DNA of 64,000 nt, taken from Hydractinia symbiolongicarpus. Taxonomy: Eukaryota > Cnidaria > Hydrozoa > Anthoathecata > Hydractiniidae. The notes below the pieces were generated by a model that saw only the letters and a list, made by a program, of their open reading frames with translations, ran no database searches and was not told the DNA's origin. A program made the translations under genes and the position numbers. The stretch lies in NCBI RefSeq assembly GCF_029227915.1, contig NC_079889.1:6140001-6204000 (forward strand), read 5' to 3'. Numbering within the stretch: the stretch's first letter is position 1; every line of letters begins with the position of its first letter. Below are positions 37,801-44,180 of the stretch, in pieces.

Positions 37801-38654
37801 TAACACCCAAGCAATTTGCCTGACTAAGGATTTGGAAAGTTGACCAATGATGACTTTGACCTAGATAAGAATATTTATGTAATGTAAATAATGTGGATAA
37901 TCCACATGAATGTAAAATCTTTTACAAACAGGTTTTTATATACTTGATGATATTATCGATGCTGAAAAATGGTTAAAATATTTAAGAATATCGTAAGAAT
38001 ATGTGCAGCCTTCACTTTTTTCTTGTTTATGAAATTTGTATGACACACAAAATTTGCTTAAATTTAGAATCTTATCCTCCGAAAGCAGCATTCGATCTAA
38101 TAAGTAGTTCGGTAATAATGGGTTCCTTTTTCGTAAGAATTAATTTTAGAATTTTTCGAGAAATTGCCACAATCGCTATTCCCGAAATTATGTCGGAATT
38201 TCGTCTTCTGCAAAATTCATTTTTCCAAAGCCTTTTTTTTAAGAAAAATTTGTGGATTGGTCGTTTACAAAAATTCTTTAATTCTTCAATAACAGCATCT
38301 TTTTTTATTAAAAAATTTAGCCGATGGCGCGAAAACAGAAGGAGCATACCCCGAGTCTCCTTCCTCGTATTCCCTAACCGATTTAATATAATAAATCTAT
38401 CAATGACATAGTGCTTCCTTATTTCGAGAGAAAGGAAGTAAAACAGGGTAAAAGTTTCCTAGTTTTCCTTATCTTAGTTGTAAGTTTTAGTTCTGGCATT
38501 TGATCCTGTAGAGTTGTCCCTTAAAAAAAAGGATCAAAAACAGGTAAAATGGGGATATATTGTGTTGTACCAGAATGAGCTTACCTTTTGTTTTGCCGTG
38601 CACTGCTGACACTAATATCAAGCTAAGTATTAATTTACACTGTCCCACAAACAT
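1136..38654 (-). CDS. Giant secreted mosaic protein: TSP1 x5, novel region, lectin, FTP, EGF x4, Sushi x2, HYR x2, GCC2/GCC3 x2, Ig (3' end outside window)
   Basis: Partial gene of 45 traced exons, at least 2554 codons. Exons in transcript order: 38654-38585, 31121-30969, 28360-28190, 28070-27882, 25860-25687, 25611-25429, 25336-25140, 24408-24170, 23544-23314, 23222-23096, 22600-22478, 22238-22110, 20611-20426, 20347-20112, 20027-19922, 19705-19544, 19326-19189, 18841-18689, 18537-18328, 18255-18030, 17925-17876, 16792-16476, 16051-15801, 15307-15147, 15068-14912, 14817-14706, 14624-14423, 13914-13797, 13722-13609, 13269-13096, 13025-12786, 12577-12446, 12339-12202, 11186-11061, 10943-10821, 10738-10535, 10455-10249, 10168-9920, 9841-9599, 9529-9329, 4412-4320, 4236-4075, 3965-3792, 3433-3308, 1321-1136. 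Every junction has GT/AG ends and matching phase. The start is an ATG opening a signal peptide. The domain set is that of extracellular matrix or surface adhesion proteins, with parts recalling SVEP1-like proteins. No stop was reached, so the gene runs off the left edge. Least certain are the 7.5-kb first intron and the 22110-to-20611 junction. Confidence 0.75.
1322..3307. other. Intron splitting the Ig domain
   Basis: Two kilobases of AT-rich DNA. A sequence at about 1779-1794 (CCTGGGGACAAGGTTG) matches the terminal repeat of the double-hairpin element at 36520-36642, so this intron probably carries a related element whose ends I could not fix. Nothing else supported. Confidence 0.5.
3792..4236 (-). 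CDS. Two GCC2/GCC3 (ephrin-receptor-like) cysteine modules (2 exons)
   Basis: Exons 4236-4075 and 3965-3792 (residues about 2339-2450), both phase 1-1. Each has the pattern C-P-x-G, then C-x-x-C/P-x-G-x-Y/F, a C-x-x-C-P pair and a final C. Examples are [18 protein letters not shown] followed by CPLGYSTK, and [18 protein letters not shown] followed by CPEKATT. This is the Ephrin_rec_like/GCC2_GCC3 fold found in SVEP1 and related extracellular proteins. Confidence 0.85.
4320..9529 (-). CDS. Cysteine-rich stretch between HYR and GCC2/GCC3 modules (2 exons, 4.9-kb intron)
   Basis: Exons 9529-9329 and 4412-4320 (residues about 2241-2338). The first encodes [27 protein letters not shown] and TPECV, a Sushi-like cysteine spacing without a clear tryptophan. 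The second encodes a short segment with [17 protein letters not shown] and SYYC. Both are phase 1-1. They probably form a variant cysteine-bonded module leading into the GCC2/GCC3 repeats; I cannot name it. The long intron is described separately. Confidence 0.65.
5684..5714 (+). repeat. TTA trinucleotide microsatellite
   Basis: About ten uninterrupted TTA units. Confidence 0.9.
7821..7859 (+). repeat. TGTC tetranucleotide microsatellite
   Basis: Nearly ten GTCT units. The complete Helitron-like copy at 32291 has a short TGTCTGTCTGTC at its 5' end, so this may be an expansion of the same motif. Confidence 0.9.
8327..8640 (+). mobile_element. Fragment of the Helitron-like family
   Basis: The stretch from about 8355 (GTGCACCTAAAACTT) through GGTGGTGACGTCAATG and GGGTAACTTGGGACCACCTA to the TCCCCAAAT motif matches 32480-32610 base for base with few changes. 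Its 3' end reads GTCCCTAG followed by T, but the short 3' hairpin of the complete copies is not seen. A diverged or chimeric member. Confidence 0.6.
9599..10168 (-). CDS. Two HYR (hyalin repeat) domains (2 exons)
   Basis: Exons 10168-9920 and 9841-9599 (residues about 2077-2240). Both begin with the HYR signature PP-x-x-x-C-P ([23 protein letters not shown]), continue with W-x-E-P ([18 protein letters not shown]) and end with a Y-x-A-x-x-x-x-G-x-x-x-x-C-S-F-x-V strand ([17 protein letters not shown]). HYR domains are immunoglobulin-like adhesion folds often paired with Sushi domains. The donor after the first HYR (GTTTTA) is weak but is the one that keeps phase. Confidence 0.9.
10249..10738 (-). 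CDS. Two Sushi/CCP domains (2 exons)
   Basis: Exons 10738-10535 and 10455-10249 (residues about 1940-2076), each one complement-control-protein module in phase 1-1. Module one: [43 protein letters not shown]. Module two: [44 protein letters not shown]. Cysteines and the invariant tryptophan before the last cysteine are present. These are protein-interaction modules, and next to EGF and HYR they recall SVEP1-like proteins. Confidence 0.9.
10821..12577 (-). CDS. Four EGF-like domains (4 exons)
   Basis: One EGF module per phase 1-1 exon: 12577-12446, 12339-12202, 11186-11061, 10943-10821 (residues about 1767-1939). The first lacks the calcium motif ([13 protein letters not shown]) and resembles the EGF module seen beside Sushi domains. 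The second and third begin DINEC, the fourth NVNEC, and have C-x-C with aromatic/glycine spacing ([33 protein letters not shown]), typical of calcium-binding EGF. Tandem cbEGFs usually form a rigid rod. The 1-kb intron between the second and third holds a tandem duplication. Confidence 0.9.
11462..11736 (+). repeat. Tandem duplication of about 131 bp in an EGF intron
   Basis: Two diverged copies, starting near 11462 and 11593, share CATGTTCAGCATAC/TATGTTCAGCATAC, TTGTTAACTGTGCCAAATTT and TGTCGAAAA. A third partial start (CGTCATTTAGATGAC) begins near 11710. Confidence 0.75.
12786..13269 (-). CDS. Fucolectin/F5-8-type (FTP) carbohydrate-binding domain, 2 exons
   Basis: Exons 13269-13096 and 13025-12786 (residues about 1629-1766) make one domain of the eel-fucolectin/tachylectin-4/pentraxin (FTP) family, a jelly-roll discoidin relative. 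Hallmarks in order: [10 protein letters not shown] at the N-terminus, [41 protein letters not shown], a basic CHDRVRQ segment, VRLQCDPP and the closing VCEVIVA. The family binds fucose-type glycans and often calcium. The two exons meet in phase 1 within the VTG-VTI strand. The match is clear along the whole length. Confidence 0.85.
13609..13722 (-). CDS. Linker exon between trefoil and fucolectin domains
   Basis: A 38-codon phase 1-1 exon (residues about 1591-1628) rich in acidic and leucine residues with two cysteines ([16 protein letters not shown] then HSVCSKF). It looks helical. No family is recognised. Its phase and splice sites fit both neighbours. Confidence 0.6.
13797..15307 (-). CDS. 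Beta-trefoil (ricin-B-like) lectin region, 5 exons
   Basis: Exons 15307-15147, 15068-14912, 14817-14706, 14624-14423 and 13914-13797 (residues about 1341-1590) carry repeated subdomains with a Q-x-W-like element ([11 protein letters not shown]). Several strand-cysteine repeats follow a common form: a short GSL or GHL turn, a basic strand, then C-L/I/A ([35 protein letters not shown]). About 45-residue spacing with paired cysteines fits ricin-B-type trefoils, possibly two in tandem. Carbohydrate binding is the family expectation, but canonical Asp/Gln sugar-binding residues cannot be assigned with confidence. Confidence 0.55.
15801..25336 (-). CDS. Unrecognised ~1030-residue beta-rich region of the mosaic protein (17 exons)
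   Basis: Seventeen exons (25336-25140 through 16051-15801; the full list is in the parent entry) encode residues about 314-1340. I recognise no family. The region opens with a [11 protein letters not shown] hinge and a cysteine-containing segment. Alternating hydrophobic, glycine-turn segments follow, suggesting many beta-strands (for example [35 protein letters not shown]). Short related stretches recur, so it may be built from diverged repeats. Internal introns are mostly phase 0, some phase 2, unlike the uniformly phase-1 modules on both sides. A helical, Lys/Arg-rich part is listed separately. It could be a large extracellular beta-structure, but no function can be assigned from sequence alone. 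Confidence 0.7.
16476..18255 (-). CDS. Helical, cationic and cysteine-bearing segment within the unrecognised region (3 exons)
   Basis: Exons 18255-18030, 17925-17876 and 16792-16476 (residues about 1060-1256) break the beta-rich pattern. First comes a charged helix or coiled coil ([20 protein letters not shown]). Then follow about eight cysteines, a glycine/tryptophan/lysine amphipathic stretch ([20 protein letters not shown]) and a basic end with four consecutive arginines (GWRRRRS), which fits a proprotein-convertase site. The 3' half has regularly spaced cysteines around small hydrophobic residues ([16 protein letters not shown]). Processing into separate chains is inference only. Confidence 0.6.
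16793..17875. other. Intron within the helical segment
   Basis: AT-rich. No exon, repeat or element that I can support. Confidence 0.5.
21135..21460 (+). repeat. Dispersed repeat, copy A
   Basis: Matches 34605-34870 in the same orientation with many substitutions and small gaps. Shared landmarks: TAGCTATAATAC, ATTATCTTTCACCAAA, ATATTCAGC, AACAATTCCTC, CACAAAGAAA and CAAAGATGG. No terminal repeats were found. Confidence 0.65.
25429..25611 (-). CDS. TSP1 repeat 5 exon
   Basis: Last TSP1 repeat, 61 codons, phase 1-1, with [15 protein letters not shown], a basic KRSRACTNP strand and a terminal CPTKSC. Residues about 253-313. The next exon begins with a proline/threonine/serine-rich hinge and then sequence of no recognised family. 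Confidence 0.85.
25687..25860 (-). CDS. TSP1 repeat 4 exon
   Basis: TSP1 repeat on one 58-codon phase 1-1 exon, with [17 protein letters not shown], a KRMCNNPVP strand and a closing CKLANC. The central tryptophan of the ladder is replaced by phenylalanine (WSSF). Residues about 195-252. Confidence 0.85.
   Translation of the reverse strand, partial: FMVDLVGGHLSQNVQKHVAQEQCIENECVTIQFHRVKMHGIVVEYLLKPNIANLQTV
25861..27881. other. Intron between TSP1 repeats 3 and 4
   Basis: Two kilobases, AT-rich. No missed TSP1 exon or mobile element recognised. Confidence 0.5.
27882..28070 (-). CDS. TSP1 repeat 3 exon
   Basis: TSP1 repeat on one 63-codon phase 1-1 exon, with [12 protein letters not shown] (three stacked WxxW tryptophans), KTC, a basic RYRQCNMP strand and a terminal CFNVCP. 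Residues about 132-194. Six cysteines in the usual order. Confidence 0.85.
28190..28360 (-). CDS. TSP1 repeat 2 exon
   Basis: Canonical TSP1 repeat on a single 57-codon phase 1-1 exon. It has the SEWSQWSTC motif, then the CGG turn, the RTRLCDNP strand and a closing CVMECP. Residues about 75-131. The full six-cysteine pattern is present. Confidence 0.85.
29411..29716. mobile_element. Inverted-repeat MITE, PIF/Harbinger-like
   Basis: Ends are AGCTGGGTTCACAC on the left and its complement (TGTGAACCCAGCT) on the right, 306 bp apart. Flanks are TCA on the left and TTA on the right, an imperfect 3-bp pair. The termini resemble those of the 31391 element. No coding capacity. It lies in the intron before TSP1 repeat 2. 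Confidence 0.6.
30969..31121 (-). CDS. TSP1 repeat 1 exon
   Basis: This 51-codon phase 1-1 exon has the thrombospondin type 1 tryptophan ladder ([10 protein letters not shown]) and an internal CTNP motif typical of the second half of the repeat. The closely spaced WxxW motifs are the usual C-mannosylation pattern. Fewer cysteines are visible than in a canonical six-cysteine TSP1, so it is a slightly degenerate first repeat. Residues about 24-74 of the predicted protein. Confidence 0.75.
31391..32007. mobile_element. PIF/Harbinger-like internally deleted element (617 bp) with TTA target duplication
   Basis: Terminal inverted repeats begin AGCTTGGTTCTCACTAT on the left; the right end complements to AGCTTGGTTCTTACTAT. 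Similarity continues through GGCTAACGATGAGCTAACCA. A direct TTA flanks both sides (31388-31390 and 32008-32010), the 3-bp TWA duplication expected of PIF/Harbinger. Inside, a plus-strand frame (31502-31759, 85 codons) is very basic with RRRRR and a LWVRK motif, reminiscent of the start of PIF/Harbinger nucleases. That link is inference. Confidence 0.75.
32291..32813 (+). mobile_element. Helitron-like non-autonomous element (complete copy)
   Basis: Begins TCTATATAATAATACGTCAG after an A and ends GACTAG (CTAG) before a T, fitting the 5'-TC...CTRR-3' rule and A/T insertion. A short hairpin (AGTGGA...TCCAT) lies about 15 bp from the 3' end. No coding capacity. Its 3' end abuts a second copy at 32814. 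Confidence 0.7.
32814..33075 (+). mobile_element. Helitron-like element, 3'-truncated, joined head to tail to the previous copy
   Basis: Starts TCTATATAATAATACGCCAG directly after the CTAG of the preceding element and follows it through GGTGGTGACGTCAATG and GGGTAACTAGGGACCA. Similarity stops near 33075, before any 3' hairpin or CTAG. Confidence 0.65.
33489..33850 (-). mobile_element. tRNA-headed SINE, full-length copy
   Basis: Minus-strand element. On its own strand it starts GTGGCGCCGTAGATTAGTGG (A-box-like), has a B box GGTTCGATTCC, a body of about 250 bp and an (ATCT)n tail, which shows here as ATAG repeats at 33489-33513. The tRNA-like head and simple tail define a SINE. Near-identical copies occur at 60069, 62555 and 62957, so the family is young. 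Confidence 0.8.
34605..34870 (+). repeat. Dispersed repeat, copy B
   Basis: Second copy of the 21135-21460 repeat, in intron 1 of the mosaic ECM gene. It lacks an internal stretch near its left end. Confidence 0.65.
35289..36917. mobile_element. 1.6-kb inverted-repeat element with GTACGA-rich subterminal repeats
   Basis: Left end AGACAGG...TTGTTCCGTACGA is mirrored at the right (TCGTACGGAACAACCTGTCT). Inside the left half, 35300-35890 has about four diverged units of roughly 110 bp marked by GTACGAGGTTGGGC and CCAACTTCGTACAAC. The motif reappears on the right (GTACGAGGATGG). No coding frame. It is a non-autonomous DNA transposon of undetermined superfamily. No convincing target duplication was found. 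The 36520-36642 element is inserted inside it. Confidence 0.6.
36520..36642. mobile_element. 123-bp double-hairpin MITE with 9-bp target duplication
   Basis: Ends CAACCTTGTCCCCAGGA and TCCTGGGGACGAGGTTG are inverted repeats with one mismatch. Between them lie two consecutive hairpins, each an arm GTTAGGCTTTTT (or GCTAGGCTTTTT) with its complement. Direct repeats ATGAGATCC flank at 36511-36519 and 36643-36651. A 9-bp duplication points to Mutator-like transposition. It sits inside the 35289-36917 element. Confidence 0.85.
37656..37800 (+). pseudogene. Broken THAP-like zinc-finger frame, probably transposon-derived
   Basis: On the plus strand a frame starts with ATG and a cysteine cluster ([12 protein letters not shown]), followed by a short basic stretch and FKVP, the layout of an N-terminal THAP DNA-binding domain. 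At least two in-frame TGA stops interrupt it within 45 codons, and more stops follow. THAP domains occur in host factors and in P-element and Kolobok transposases. The setting, intron 1 of the ECM gene among mobile elements, favours a dead transposase. Similarity rests on the first 30 residues only. Confidence 0.45.
38585..38654 (-). CDS. First coding exon: signal peptide of the mosaic ECM gene
   Basis: The exon encodes 23 residues: a short N-terminus with one lysine, then a hydrophobic core ([12 protein letters not shown]) with a likely cleavage site after HG. It ends in phase 1 at a consensus GTAAGC donor, matching the phase-1 acceptor of the first TSP1 exon at 31121. The ATG at 38654-38652 is chosen because it is the first ATG in the frame; the codons upstream need a GTG start. 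Targeting to the secretory pathway is inferred. The alternative is an unrelated short peptide gene, but the phase match and the lack of another start before the TSP1 exons favour this model. Confidence 0.65.
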
Positions 38655-39358
38655 ACTTCTGTGCAATGTGAGAAAACAGCCACAATGGGCCACTTAAAAC
38701 GCAATGATAAAAAAATGACTAAAATTGTCTTTAGAATATTAATCCTCAAAATTACAATCCTTCCCTTCTTCTATATACCGAAGAGTAAATGATTATTTCC
38801 TCAACACTTCTCTTAGATGTGTAGGCCATGTTGACTCAACTGCTAGTGGTGTGGACAGGTGCGTAGTTTTGTTAAGATTAGTGTTGATTCAGTTGAAAAA
38901 ATGTTGCGCGCAAAATTAATTCGCATGAAAAATAACTAATTTACAATGTGAAAATAGAGAGAGCATAGAAAATGAACAAAATCTGATGTTTTTGTAGACA
39001 TTCGCAAAAAAGACGTTGTTTGAACCAACAACTGTCGGATGTACGCTCCCAATAAATCGAGACTATTTTCACACCTTCAACCTGATTGTTGAAACAATTA
39101 TTTACTGTTCTTTATCTTAAAGTCTTAATAACAGTATCATTATTGGTTAGTGTTTAAATTTGGACAATAAAGTTTAATACGGCAAGATTTTTTGGTTTAA
39201 TAATCTGTCGGATTTACGAAAATCTTTTTCTTGTAATAATAAAATGTTGGGTCGTCATATAGCACGAGAGCCTAATTTCTTTAAAACATATGGAACAACG
39301 ATTTCTAAAAGCCTCAATTAAAACCCTTAACAATATTTGTGCATGTAACTGTAAAATT

Positions 39359-39413
39359 CGTACGTCCAACGGCGTACGTCCGACAGCGTACGTCCAACAG
39401 CGTACGTCCAACA
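39359..39413 (+). repeat. 17-bp tandem array, about 3 copies
   Basis: Unit GCGTACGTCCAACA with small variations, three consecutive copies. Related CGTCCGATAG and GTCGGATGTACG occur at about 39565 and 39035, perhaps parts of one degraded element. Confidence 0.6.
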
Positions 39414-40581
39414 GGACAATTAGAGAGGTTTAACTAACTATATTTTAATGTCTGGTAAATATGTCTACCTCATAGCATACTTTTCAAAGTGGAATTTTAG
39501 AATAGGCTTCAATAGACTTTTTGAGCGAAGTCAAAATTCTAAAATGCGAAGTTCTATCGCTCACGTCCGATAGACTCATGTATTAATATGTAAAAAGTTT
39601 ATGCTTAAAGTTATTGTAGTTTTGTTTTTGATTTTAAAAACTGTTCATATGTTGCTTTCATCAACTCGTTATTTTTAAGTGTGCTTTTTACCCAATCGAA
39701 ATTTCTAGAGTCTTAAAGTATCAATCGTAGGGCTCCTTAAAAACATTATATGACATTCTTGGGGATGTATTATATTATCCGGAGTAGCTACACTATTTTA
39801 CAGTCTTTTAATGACATGGTTTTGTTTAAAGAAAACCACAAATACGCTCACAAAATTTTGAAAATGTCATCCTTGTGTCATCCTAAGTTTCATGCTTTAG
39901 TAAACAGTATAAAAATCAGTTTAAGCGTCGCGTCAGTTTCATATTTCGTTACGGTATTCAATCTTACCCAAGAAAAATTAAAAACCAGACCTCTTTTTAG
40001 GTGTCTTATAGAAAAAAACATATAGTCAGTTTGTACTGTATAAATTGGTTTTACTGTTATGTTACTGATAATACAAACAAACGGATGCTCTCTTTCTCCC
40101 CCCTGTTATTTCGCCATAAACAATTCTATACTAAAGATTTAAACTTTAGCCTTTCTAATTCACATCGGCACTGTGCCAACGTCTTACCAGTCTGACAATA
40201 GATTTGTGTCGCCAATTTTTTTACCGATGTGGTTATTAAATTTAGATGTAACTTGAACTTTAAAAAAGATTTCTCGCATTTTTGTTTTTGAGAGCAGAAG
40301 ATTTCAAAACAAGATATGAATGCCGACTTGAAGTAAATTGAATTAGAAAGGCTAAACTCGAAAGTTTTACAAGCAGAAATTATAATTTGTTCACCCCCAC
40401 AGAGATTATTCATATAAAGAGTATATAAACAAGTTGAAAAAATACGATGAATTATGAATTACGAAGTTAAATTTTTTGTTAAAAAAAAAGACAAAAATTA
40501 ATATTTTTTCTATAAGCCAAAAAAACGTTTAATCTCTACATACAAATATTACAAAAAAAAACCTTTTTTTTCTTGAAAAAC

Positions 40582-40978
40582 CTTACCGTAATGATCTGAA
40601 CAAGCGCACTGGGCGCTTATTAAATTTTTGGCATGGGCGCTTAATCGAAGGGGGCGCTTTAAAAATGCTGGGCGCTTATAAATTTTTCCTAATTTTGTAC
40701 AAATTAAAGACAACGGTAATTTTCAATTTTGTTTTTTATTCCTGAAAAATAAAACTGAACAAAAGAATAAGATATAAGAAAGTAACATTTTTAAATAAGC
40801 GCCCAGTTTCTTAAGGTAGTTTTCGATTAAGCGCTCCCTTTTATCAGGTGGGCGCTTATTCGAGGGGGGGCGCTTAATAAGTGCAGGCGCTTATTGAACT
40901 TTGAGGAAATTACCTGGGCGCTTATTTAAGGGGGGTGCTTAAAAAATGCTGGTCGCTTAATCGGATCATTACGGTAAG
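40582..40978. mobile_element. MITE with CTTACCGTAATGATC ends and GGGCGCTTA internal repeats
   Basis: Left end CTTACCGTAATGATC is exactly complementary to the right end GATCATTACGGTAAG. Between them GGGCGCTTA/AAGCGCCC motifs recur about ten times in both orientations. Flanks TTGAAAAAC and TGAAAAAAC look like an 8-9-bp target duplication. No coding frame. Located in the intergenic region just past the PDLIM stop. Confidence 0.75.
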
Positions 40979-41199
40979 TGAAAAAACTTCATCAGAATAA
41001 AGTGACGAAACTGGTGTCGTTACTTCTGTTTGAAACATTCATCGAAGGTTGTTGAAAATGGAGATCCTAGCTTAAAAGTAGGATCTACTACGTACACAAA
41101 TGTTAAGCGGAGTAGAACTGTTCTAGGTATAAAAACGTATCAAAATACTTTTCTTCTCCCACTATCGCATACTATTCGTATTTTAACATTGTTGTATTT

Positions 41200-44180
41200 T
41201 TAGTTGCCGGTCTTGTGTGCTTGACAATATGGCATTCCACGTGAGACGAAAAAGCTGTTTCCCTCTAGACGAACATTACATACCTAAAAGAAAATGTTGG
41301 CTTTTTATGGACATATTTTTATAGCTTCAGTCTTCCCTCAAGTTCTCCATCTTTACGGATAGAGTTTAAATCGTAAAAATTATCTAATTTTAATGCAGAA
41401 GAAAGAAAGAAAAATATGCTGGTGTGCTTTGTGTCACACTTTCCTCTAACTACAACCACAAAATATCAAATTTCAAAATAAAAAACACATTATTCTGTTT
41501 ATCCAATCAAAGTACGTGGTCGTCTATCGAGAGTAGGCGTGAAACAGTTTAATGTGAAACAGCATGAGACCTGGGTGTAAGGGGTAGAAGGTACTTACGT
41601 TGCATGTAAAGCAGTCAGAGTGCCAATTCTTGTTGAGAGCTTCAACGTACTTTTCCCCGCCAGTGATTGCACGAGCACATTTGCCACACTTTACACTGAA
41701 GAGATCTTCAAAACACCTCTCACAATAAGGTTTGCCGGAATCCACTAAAAAGCCATCGTTAGCAAAACTACGATTGCAAAACGAGCAGACGAAATGATCT
41801 GGATGCCAACTCTTTCCCAATGCGTTAATGCAGTTCTAAAAACCAAACAAAATAACAAAAATAGTTTCGTAATTTCATTGGCTAAAAAGATTCTGCAGAT
41901 AGATTGGTTGATGTTCATATCCAAAAAGCGAATTAACCCTATTTGATAGGGGGGAATACATTGCCCGTCACACATGCAAATTACAATTATGCGAATTTAT
42001 TCCCTTTGTCTCATACTACAATTATGTCCAATTTTTAGTTATAGGCAGCAACCACTTCATGCCCGCTTCATACTATCAAGGTTCAAAAAAAGCCCAATCC
42101 AAATAAGGTTTAAAAGACCCAGCTTTAAACGCCGACAAGAACAGCAAATTAAAAAAGGATCAGCCGTTAACAATATTTTAAAGTTTTTATTTGCTTTTGT
42201 TTGTTTTATTCTTGCTGTTCTTAAGATAATACAAATAAATATAAAAAAGTGTGCCGTTTACAAATTCATACAAAACTACAAAATATGTGCAGTGATAAAA
42301 AATACATCTACAAAAATACATTTAAAAAGTGCAAGTCTTAAAAAAAATATTATGTACAATTACATTCTTTTAGTAGCATATAAATATTTTGATGTCACAC
42401 TTACAATAATTAAAATAACACGTTTACTCTGTGTAAAGCACTTGTGAATATGCTCGATTATATTACATCCACAAGAAATGAAGAACATCGCATAAGAAAA
42501 GAAGGCAGATTTTTTAAAATATGCTTTTCTAACATCTTAATCAAGGACAAAGGAAAAAGGAGTTTCATCTAAGGTCACGTGAAAAAGTATAAATAAATAA
42601 AGAATAAGCTTGTATATCATGCAAACACAAAATGTCCATTATCAATAATACATAAGAATTTAAATAAAAAAAACAGCCTAACTCATCCTAACTGTGGCTT
42701 CGACAAGGCGGGAATGGAGTGTTCACTTTATTGCGCCATAGAAGGATAAGGGGGCGTTTAATTAATACCGTCTGTCAAACAGCCATTTTGAATTATTCTT
42801 GAGATTTTACTATTAGAAATAAATGTGATTTTGTCTCATTAGATCTTTTTTCTTGCGTTTGGCTAGTTCTACACTGTCTCGTGCGTCCAACGTTTGAATT
42901 CTGATTTGCATGTACTCTTCGTCGATAGTTTCTTGATACAGTCGCAATGACGCTAAGTGTTGTTCAGCAAGCAAGGAGCGCGACTCCACTTCTTTCGTAT
43001 TGTTCGCCACTACATTTATTTCGTCCACTAGCGCGTTCATGCGAAGTTGTCGGAGATCATCTTTCACCTGCAACGCTTTGATTCGTTCTGACATCTCCCA
43101 CAAATCTCCCTCTACCGCCTGCGTCACACCTCTGTGCTGTTTCTGAGCCGCTAATAACTGGTTTAAACGTTTTTTCTTCGACCTGTAATTTTCAGAGATG
43201 ACATCCAGCTTGGATTTCCATGTACTCAAACTACTTCGGGACGCATTTAAACTGCTCTCCACCTGGGAAATTTTTGTGGTAAGTTTCTTTTCGTTTTGGG
43301 TGAGGTTAGCGTTCGCTGCGAAGACTTTCTGCTTGTACTCTGCTAATCTTTTAGTGGTGAGAAAATTTCGCTCATACTCTTCAATTTCTGCTTCAAGCCT
43401 AGTACGCTTCTTGTTCATTGCAGCCATACTCATTTTTGCAACGCGATATCTCTCCATAGAATCTGCGTTCTTGCTAGTGGCACTCTCGTAGGTAACATTA
43501 GCTTCACGAATTTGCTCGATCAGCCAGTTGATAGATTGCGAACAAACGATGGGATCATTCATGCCAGATGTGGTTGCCATGGAGGAGCATTGGTTACAAA
43601 TGACGCCATGTCGGTAAGATACATCCTAGAATAGGATGTTGGAAGAGGTATACACGGCACGTTCGGTAGTCTGCTTTCTTGCGGTCAGAAAAATTGGCGG
43701 AACAATCCGTTCTCTTGGATAGCTCATTCTGGACAGTCTGAACTGGAAATTACGACGCATCAGATTGTATAATATTCATTTTAGTTTCTTATATTTACGA
43801 AAAAAATTGCCCTGCCAATATTTGTGACCATACCCCTGTTAATAAAGGCGTATTGTACTATAGGGTCTGTTTGAAAAAACGTAATGTACATTACGTTTTT
43901 TCAAAAAACATGCAATATTAACAGGGGCATACTCAGTTGCAGGCAATAAAGCTTGTCTTCGAATGTTCGAATGAGGTTGAAATGACACAGACAACTTACC
44001 CCTATGATGGCGTTGTTGCAGTGCGCACATTTTGGTGCGTAGTATTGATTGTAGCATTTCTCACAGAACAACTGATTGTTTTCTTCCACGAAGGCTTGAT
44101 TCTGCAACGACACATTACACGCTGAGCAGCAAAAGTGTTCGGGATGCCAAGTCTTTCCAATAGCACTTACAAAAGGACCC
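41200..44180 (-). CDS. Three LIM domains of the PDLIM/Zasp gene (exons 14-16)
   Basis: LIM1 begins at the end of exon 13 (CHACQQQL) and fills exon 14 (WHPEHFCCSACN, CEKCYNQYYAPKCAHC). LIM2 starts across the exon 14/15 junction and fills exon 15 (WHPDHFVCSFCN, CERCFEDLFSVKCGKC). LIM3 begins in exon 15 (WHSDCFTCN) and ends in exon 16 (VCNVRLEGNSFF, PYCQAHK, stop). All zinc ligands are present in C-x2-C, H-x2-C order. Three C-terminal LIMs mark the Enigma/Zasp subgroup rather than single-LIM ALP proteins. Confidence 0.93.

Larger units (their letters stand above)
31122..38584. other. Intron 1 of the mosaic ECM gene, transposon-rich
   Basis: Holds in order the PIF/Harbinger-like element (31391), two Helitron-like copies (32291, 32814), a SINE (33489), a dispersed repeat (34605), the 1.6-kb TIR element with its nested MITE (35289) and the broken THAP frame (37656). 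No coding exon seen between the signal-peptide exon and the first TSP1 exon. Confidence 0.6.
38655..41199. other. Intergenic region between PDLIM/Zasp (3') and the mosaic ECM gene (5')
   Basis: About 2.5 kb separates the stop at 41200 from the signal-peptide ATG at 38654, both genes on the minus strand. It holds the 40582-40978 inverted-repeat element, a short tandem array at 39359-39413 and AT-rich sequence. The PDLIM 3' UTR and the ECM promoter must lie here, but neither boundary is visible. The short ORFs inside show no domain. Confidence 0.6.

Noticed and set aside
38001-38411. 136-codon plus-strand ORF upstream of the ECM signal exon
   Set aside because: Low-complexity Phe/Ile/Lys translation of AT-rich DNA with an equally long ORF on the other strand; no domain.
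41974-42447. 157-codon plus-strand ORF in the LIM1-LIM2 intron
   Set aside because: Lys/Ile-rich translation of AT-rich sequence, antisense to the host gene, with no domain or motif.
43198-43491. Plus-strand ORF opposite the nested coiled-coil gene
   Set aside because: Shadow of the minus-strand coding frame.
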